From a virus: a stretch of DNA of 20,189 nucleotides. The notes beneath the pieces were generated by a model. It ran no database searches, was not told where the DNA came from, and saw nothing but the letters and a program-made list of their open reading frames with translations. Positions 17,511-20,189 of this stretch are shown here, piece after piece. The position numbers and the translations under genes are program-made. Within the stretch, counting starts at the first letter, position 1, and each line of letters opens with the position of its first letter. The stretch spans positions 1 through 20,189 of IMG/VR virus record IMGVR_UViG_3300009408_000051; one strand, 5' to 3'.

Positions 17511-17540
17511 TTAATTTAATTTAATTTAATTTAATTTAAC
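17511..17540. repeat. Pentamer tandem repeat (TTAAT) x5 plus TTAAC
   Basis: Six back-to-back 5-bp units, five exact and the last with one change. It lies 14 bases upstream of the ATG at 17497 (minus strand), between that gene and the structured RNA region. Copy number may vary by slippage and could change spacing in the leader. Confidence 0.9.
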
Positions 17541-17575
17541 TATTTTATTTGTTTCTACAGTTTTCCCCTTGTTTT

Positions 17576-17840
17576 GCTGGCTTTCAGCTCAGATTAACAT
17601 TACTGTTATCCTATTTTAACCTTGAACTTCCGATAGCCGTATTTAGCCTAACATGGTTACTTAGTCTCTCTGTTACTTCAGAAGGCTTACTTATACCTGT
17701 AACCACCCTATCTTTATATCAAGGTACTTTTTAGAATCTATTGGGGACAACCTCACTACTATTTGTAGTTACTAACCCAACGTCTACTCCTCTATATATC
17801 TTTTGGACCTTCGAGGAAGAACCGCTTTTTACGGGATTCT
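17576..17840 (-). ncRNA. Candidate structured RNA (long leader or free ncRNA)
   Basis: This part of the 423-base gene-free stretch 17498-17920 has about 38% G+C by direct count over 17581-17820, against 15-25% around it. Several perfect helices are visible: 17619-17625 with 17719-17725 (7 bp); 17654-17660 with 17699-17705 (7 bp, nested inside the first); 17740-17745 with 17776-17781 (6 bp, G.U in the minus RNA); hairpin 17755-17769; 17733-17738 with 17835-17840 (6 bp); hairpin 17592-17610 with a GUAA (GNRA) loop on the minus RNA; hairpin 17576-17588. The G.U pair and the GNRA loop favour the minus strand. A TAnnTTTG-like site (CATATTTG, plus 17898-17905) lies upstream. No family recognised. 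It has no obvious terminator before the next gene, so it may be a long leader of the late operon. Confidence 0.6.
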
Positions 17841-17920
17841 TTTGCAATATTAAGAAATAAAAATTATAAAAACTAATATTTTTTAAAAAAATTTTCACAA
17901 ATATGCTAAGTTATTGTAAA

Positions 17921-18166
17921 TCAATGAGAATAATTTTTTATTAATTCTTTTTGTGCAACGTTGAATGCTGTATCTAATAATTCTAACTGTCTATCTAATA
18001 ACATTCCTGCAACAATGCTATCTTTAGGTATATTCTTATTGATATTTATTTTTACATTAATATTTTTCTTATCATTAATATAATACTCTACCACTTCAGC
18101 CATTTCATTTGTAGTGTATATAGCAGGTGATGGTCTACTTATTAATTCTTTTATTCTACTTTTCAT
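17921..18166 (-). CDS. Small protein, unknown (81 aa)
   Basis: 81 residues, ATG at 18166, helical at both ends (MKSRIKELI and LELLDTAFNVAQKELI) with a central beta-like KKNINVKININKNIP. It starts inside the end of the 47-aa gene (11-base overlap). It is soluble with no motif recognised. Just downstream comes the structured RNA region, so this gene and the next belong to the upstream end of the minus-strand unit or to a separate transcript. Confidence 0.55.
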   Translation of the reverse strand: MKSRIKELISRPSPAIYTTNEMAEVVEYYINDKKNINVKININKNIPKDSIVAGMLLDRQLELLDTAFNVAQKELIKNYSH

Positions 18167-18299
18167 CTTTATCTTTAATATATATTATTATTTCGTTCCC
18201 CATCTTTTTTGCTTTAAATATAAAATTATCATTGGGTGTACATTTTATTTTTATTTCTTTTCCTTTTTCTTTTGAAATTTCTACTGTTATTTTATTCAT
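18156..18299 (-). CDS. Very small basic protein, unknown (47 aa)
   Basis: 47 residues from the ATG at 18299: MNKITVEISKEKGKEI, a Cys-Thr-Pro turn, then NFIFKAKKMGNEIIIYIKD and a charged end. The alternating pattern suggests a small all-beta fold. It is the first minus-strand gene left of the strand switch and overlaps the 81-aa gene by 11 bases, which supports that it is real. No Shine-Dalgarno. Confidence 0.55.
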   Translation of the reverse strand: MNKITVEISKEKGKEIKIKCTPNDNFIFKAKKMGNEIIIYIKDKDEK

Positions 18300-18392
18300 A
18301 GTGTAAAAGTACTAAAGTTTTTTCTGAAAAAAAATTTTTTTGGAATTTTTTAGAAATTTTTTATTTGGTGACGTTTGTGATGAGTACCTACG

Positions 18393-18413
18393 ATCCAACC
18401 ACCCTTATGAATC
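18393..18413 (+). repeat. 21-nt leader repeat, copy 1
   Basis: The sequence from 18395 is CCAACCACCCTTATGAATC; with the preceding AT it is identical over 21 nt to 18803-18823. It lies 40 bases upstream of the ATG of the 87-aa gene. It contains an ATG that opens a 3-codon frame (MNP, stop). The spacing, its C-rich composition in AT-rich DNA and its position in front of two different genes suggest a regulatory leader element. Confidence 0.7.
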
Positions 18414-18453
18414 CTTAGGCGGAATACCCCGTTCAATCAAAAATCTTACTATT

Positions 18454-18717
18454 ATGAAAAAGTTTAAAGTAATTAGCAGCAAGACTGCTGACAGTGGCAA
18501 CGTTGTTACTAAGTTGCGTGGTTCAATCATTATTAATAATGGAATGTTTGGTTCTTTTAAACGTCAACAGACGCTTTATGTTAGAGGCGATAAAGAGTTT
18601 AAAGTTGATTCTGAATTGAAGATTGACTTTAATCTGTATGAAATCAAACCTAGTGCCACTCCTTATGTTGATGAATTTGGAGAAACCATTATGATTGATT
18701 GGCTTATTGCTAAATAG
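18454..18717 (+). CDS. Small protein, unknown (87 aa)
   Basis: 87 residues starting MKKFKVISSKTADSGN at the ATG 18454. Beta-rich (GSIIINNGMFG, QQTLYVRGDKEF, LKIDFNLYEI) and probably a small barrel; it ends TIMIDWLIAK. The frame is open further upstream to a TTG at 18340, but that region holds the repeated leader element, so the ATG is preferred. It is the first plus-strand gene after the strand switch and is followed 5 bases later by a UUCG terminator. No family recognised. Confidence 0.7.
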   Translation: MKKFKVISSKTADSGNVVTKLRGSIIINNGMFGSFKRQQTLYVRGDKEFKVDSELKIDFNLYEIKPSATPYVDEFGETIMIDWLIAK

Positions 18718-18722
18718 TATTA

Positions 18723-18748
18723 GAGACTCCTTCGGGAGTTTCTTTTTT
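18723..18748 (+). terminator. Intrinsic terminator with UUCG loop
   Basis: An 8-bp stem, GAGACTCC (18723-18730) with GGAGTTTC (18735-18742), closed by a TTCG tetraloop and followed by six T. It starts 5 bases after the stop of the 87-aa gene. A textbook rho-independent terminator for the plus strand. Confidence 0.92.
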
Positions 18749-18802
18749 ATTAATACTTATTAGATAAGTAAGTTACTTTATAATCTAATTAAGCTACAAT
18801 TT

Positions 18803-18823
18803 ATCCAACCACCCTTATGAATC
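18803..18823 (+). repeat. 21-nt leader repeat, copy 2
   Basis: Identical to 18393-18413. Here CACCC (18810-18814) can pair with GGGTG (18830-18834) to form a 5-bp hairpin that would enclose the ATG of the repeat; copy 1 lacks the GGGTG partner. It lies 43 bases upstream of the ATG at 18867. A 7-bp inverted repeat (TACTTAT/ATAAGTA, 18754-18770) lies upstream between the terminator and this copy. Confidence 0.7.
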
Positions 18824-18866
18824 TCTACGGGGTGAGTATTATTTTAATTGTAAAAATCTCATTGTT

Positions 18867-19001
18867 ATGGACAAAGAATATATTATTGCTAATCATTTAT
18901 TAGATAAATGGTTAGATGAGGGTAATGACCATTTAGTATTTCAAGGAAGTTTACGATTTCAAGACATCAAGCTGGTTTTATTTCTTTACACCAGAGAATA
19001 A
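18867..19001 (+). CDS. Small protein, unknown (44 aa), possibly shifting frame
   Basis: 44 residues: MDKEYIIANHLLDKWLDEGN, then HLVFQGSLRFQ and a tail. The ATG carries the same upstream 14-nt box as its neighbours. The last ~24 codons overlap a second open frame (-1) that continues for another 45 codons and encodes a membrane segment, so the true product may be longer by frameshift, or the two may be separate overlapping genes. Function unknown. Confidence 0.5.
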   Translation: MDKEYIIANHLLDKWLDEGNDHLVFQGSLRFQDIKLVLFLYTRE

Positions 19002-19135
19002 AAAGAAATGATAAAAGTTTAAGTAAAAAAGAACTTATTGATTATAATAAGTTATCTAATGCTTTGACTTTGTTTATTATGGTCGTAGGAGTTTCTTTTA
19101 TTATTACTGTAGGAATTGCTGCTATTTTATCTTAA
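18956..19135 (+). CDS. Small single-pass membrane protein, start unclear
   Basis: The frame is open from 18929 to the TAA at 19133-19135 and has no ATG near its beginning. The protein reads SRHQAGFISLHQRIKRND, a Lys/Ser/Leu-rich link, then one hydrophobic segment (LTLFIMVVGVSFIITVGIAA) of transmembrane length near the C-terminus. A possible ATT start at 18956 lies 6 bases after AAGGAAG, a rare Shine-Dalgarno-like run here; alternatively it is reached by a -1 shift from the 44-aa gene. It clearly looks coding. A phage membrane protein of unknown role. Confidence 0.5.
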   Translation: MSRHQAGFISLHQRIKRNDKSLSKKELIDYNKLSNALTLFIMVVGVSFIITVGIAAILS

Positions 19136-19158
19136 CTATTTATTAAAATCTCATTATC

Positions 19159-19305
19159 ATGAAAAATATTAAAAAGTATGTAAAGAATGCTAAGAAATTA
19201 GCTAAAGAATTTAGTAAGGAAAAAAGTGTTAAAGAAACACTTTATATAGACCCTCGAACTGGTTGTGTATCAGTGTTTAATCCAAGAGAAAAGCATAATT
19301 GCTGA
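19159..19305 (+). CDS. Small basic protein, unknown (48 aa)
   Basis: 48 residues: a Lys-rich amphipathic helix (MKNIKKYVKNAKKLAKEF) followed by KETLYIDPRTGCVSVFNP and a Cys at the last position. The ATG touches the same 14-nt box as two upstream genes. A terminator follows 15 bases after the stop. No family recognised. Confidence 0.6.
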   Translation: MKNIKKYVKNAKKLAKEFSKEKSVKETLYIDPRTGCVSVFNPREKHNC

Positions 19306-19320
19306 GTGTTTATTAAAAAT

Positions 19321-19360
19321 GTCCTTTAAATGGTTTTTAAGGGACATTTTTATTGTTTTT
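19321..19360 (+). terminator. Intrinsic terminator
   Basis: A 10-bp stem, GTCCTTTAAA (19321-19330) with TTTAAGGGAC (19336-19345), one G.U pair, a 5-nt loop, then ATTTTTATTGTTTTT. It ends the unit containing the 44-aa, membrane and 48-aa genes. Confidence 0.88.
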
Positions 19361-19361
19361 G

Positions 19362-19495
19362 CTTAAAGTATTTGTTTAAGTTGTGGCTGTAAGTTGTTGA
19401 TTGTTAAGCAATTACTCCACCACTAAAAACACCCATTTTTACCACTTCGTCAAAACCAATTTTTATAATATTATAGCTTAAACAATTCAACAATC
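19362..19495. other. Gene-free stretch with two inverted repeats
   Basis: Part of the 351-base gene-free gap 19306-19656. After the terminator there is a 6-bp hairpin (CTTAAA/TTTAAG, 19362-19380), then a long imperfect inverted repeat: 19392-19409 pairs with 19476-19495 over 16 positions with two 1-nt bulges, leaving a ~66-nt spacer rich in CCA/ACC on the plus strand. Downstream, CGTAA/TTACG (about 19500-19523) forms another hairpin. No coding frame of note. It could be an operator, an origin-type structure or an RNA leader. Confidence 0.5.
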
Positions 19496-19545
19496 TCAAA
19501 ACGTAAATTATAAAAAAATTACGCTTTTCAATAAGAAATGTAAAC

Positions 19546-19637
19546 ATAACGTTTAGGCTAAGGTTAGTAGCCGTTAATTACTGACCATTAAAAATACAAC
19601 AAGACCTAATTAGGCTATTAATTTTAGCCAGTGTTAT
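19546..19637 (+). promoter_or_regulatory. Double-hairpin leader element, copy A
   Basis: It begins ATAACG and contains two hairpins with the same stem: GGCTA-N7-TAGCC at 19556-19572 (loop AGGTTAG) and again at 19613-19629 (loop TTAATTT), 40 bases apart. The ends can pair too: ATAAC (19546-19550) with GTTAT (19633-19637), and GGCTAA of hairpin 1 with TTAGCC of hairpin 2, so a long-range fold competes with the two local ones. It is followed 19 bases later by the ATG of the 59-aa gene. A repeated copy occurs at 19844. Probably a cis-acting RNA leader or promoter cassette. Confidence 0.7.
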
Positions 19638-19656
19638 ATGTTTTTGATTTTAAATT

Positions 19657-19836
19657 ATGGAACGAAACTTTAAAGTAGTTAAATTTTTAGGTAAATACTA
19701 CATACGATATGAGCAATATTCAAATTATCACAGTAAATGGATTAAATCTTTATTTAAAGATATGAACGGCGATGATTTAGCATTTATGAGAAAAATTGAT
19801 GCTGAAAACTGGATTGATGCAAGACGTGATATTTAA
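19657..19836 (+). CDS. Small protein, unknown (59 aa)
   Basis: 59 residues: MERNFKVVKFLGKYYIRYEQ, then a Lys/Trp segment (SKWIKSLFKD), a Gly-Asp-Asp turn and a C-terminal helix (DAENWIDARRDI). Small alpha/beta domain, no motif recognised. The leader just before the ATG (TTTTAAATTATG) nearly equals that of the next gene. It lies between two copies of the double-hairpin element. Confidence 0.65.
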   Translation: MERNFKVVKFLGKYYIRYEQYSNYHSKWIKSLFKDMNGDDLAFMRKIDAENWIDARRDI

Positions 19837-19843
19837 TTGCATC

Positions 19844-19933
19844 ATAACGATTTGGCTAAGATTAGTAGCCTAAGAAATGAACTAATCAATTAAAAACTAA
19901 ACATATTAAGGCTATTAATTTTAGCCAGTATTA
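19844..19933 (+). promoter_or_regulatory. Double-hairpin leader element, copy B
   Basis: It starts 7 bases after the stop of the 59-aa gene with ATAACG. Hairpin 1, GGCTA-N7-TAGCC, is at 19854-19870 (loop AGATTAG), and hairpin 2 at 19910-19926 (loop TTAATTT, same as in A). The hairpins are 39 bases apart, and ATTAAAAA lies between them as in copy A. The stems are exactly conserved while the linker between them differs from copy A. The outer ATAAC/GTTAT pairing of copy A is not kept here. The ATG of the 51-aa gene follows 14 bases later. Confidence 0.7.
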
Positions 19934-19947
19934 AACATTTTAAAATT

Positions 19948-20103
19948 ATGAATTGGTTAACACTAAAGTTGATGCAGTACCAACTTAAAAAAGTACAAAA
20001 ACAATTTGATAAAGAAACACATTCTGTTATAAAAAAGGCTATGGGTAATATGTTAGAAAGTTACAAAGCTACAATAATGTTTATTAAAGCGAATAGAAAA
20101 TAA
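19948..20103 (+). CDS. Small helical protein, unknown (51 aa)
   Basis: 51 residues: MNWLTLKLMQYQLKKVQKQF and a continuing helix through MGNMLESYKATIMFIKANRK. Basic and probably all-helical, with mildly hydrophobic ends but no clear membrane segment. Leader and cassette layout are the same as for the 59-aa gene. Function unknown. Confidence 0.6.
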   Translation: MNWLTLKLMQYQLKKVQKQFDKETHSVIKKAMGNMLESYKATIMFIKANRK

Positions 20104-20114
20104 TTTTATTGTTT

Positions 20115-20189
20115 ATAACGACCTGTGGATCGATTAAAAACAGAATTAAATAAATATTAATAACCTTTAAAAAAGACCTAAAGCCGCTT
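20115..20189 (+). promoter_or_regulatory. Third, diverged copy of the leader element (cut by window edge)
   Basis: ATAACG again follows a small gene, 11 bases after its stop. ATTAAAAAC and, at nearly the same offset as in copy A (58 versus 55), AAGACCTAA are kept, but the GGCTA stems are not: the first stem position has CGACC-TGT-GG-A-TCG instead. The element runs off the right edge, so its second hairpin cannot be judged. Confidence 0.4.

Noticed and set aside
17549-17734. Plus-strand open frame of 61 codons, hydrophobic
   Set aside because: It lies in the structured G+C-rich block, has no sensible leader and its composition is explained by C/T-rich structured sequence; the helices are a better explanation.
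17545-17850. tRNA, tmRNA, RNase P RNA or group I intron within the structured block
   Set aside because: No cloverleaf with a T-loop, no tmRNA or RNase P signature, no group I core (P7-like) pairing and no interrupted gene at its ends.
18340-18453. Upstream extension of the 87-aa gene from a TTG
   Set aside because: The extension crosses a probable promoter region and the repeated leader element. The ATG at 18454 has the same 14-nt box as two other genes. Kept as a question in the findings only.
19546-20120. Integron-type attC sites
   Set aside because: The ends only partly fit the attC core (ACATAAC/GTTATAT in copy A) and copy B lacks a matching right end; no integrase is seen. Left as a weak alternative, not called.

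Overview
This window is part of a tailed-phage genome whose host is probably a Bacteroidetes bacterium. The packaging and capsid genes (TerL, portal, HK97-type major capsid protein, and a ring/stabilisation-type protein that starts with a 'FDVLY...EKSVFLSKAQ' pattern) look like those of crAss-like phages (Crassvirales) or a close relative. The DNA is very AT-rich. Most gene starts lack a Shine-Dalgarno sequence and are preceded by A/T-only leaders, and one clear Bacteroidetes-type promoter motif (TAnnTTTG) is visible. No tRNA, rRNA, CRISPR array, insertion sequence or integrase was seen.

Left and middle (1-18299, all minus strand, transcribed right to left). From right to left: two small unknown genes (18299-17921); a gene-free stretch (17498-17920) that is much richer in G+C than its surroundings and folds into several long-range helices, probably a structured RNA; nine small, mostly overlapping genes including a winged-helix-like protein, an HU/IHF-like protein and a GroES-like co-chaperonin; a full-length GroEL; a small zinc-ribbon protein; a small gene whose reading frame is displaced; a candidate small terminase; large terminase; portal; a probable scaffold-like protein; the major capsid protein; a strong terminator followed by a new promoter; then head-tail and tail genes (295 aa, ring protein, 449 aa virion protein, two Cys-containing fibre-type proteins) and a fibre protein running off the left edge. 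The chaperonin pair lies directly upstream of the packaging and capsid genes, which suggests it folds virion proteins.

Right (18300-20189, plus strand). Transcription switches strand near 18300. This part holds tiny unknown genes with repeated leaders. Three genes share a 14-nt box touching the ATG; two of them also share a 21-nt identical leader sequence. After a terminator and a structured 350-nt gap come two small genes, each preceded by a copy of a ~90-bp element containing two hairpins with the same stem (GGCTA/TAGCC, 7-nt loops). A third, diverged copy begins at the right edge. This 'small gene plus repeated stem-loop leader' layout resembles the promoter/stem-loop cassettes (PeSL) known from T4-type phages, but the sequence is different.

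The most interesting items are the structured RNA at 17576-17840, the double-hairpin cassettes at 19546-19933, the phage GroES/GroEL pair, and two small genes that appear to need a -1 frameshift or a non-ATG start.
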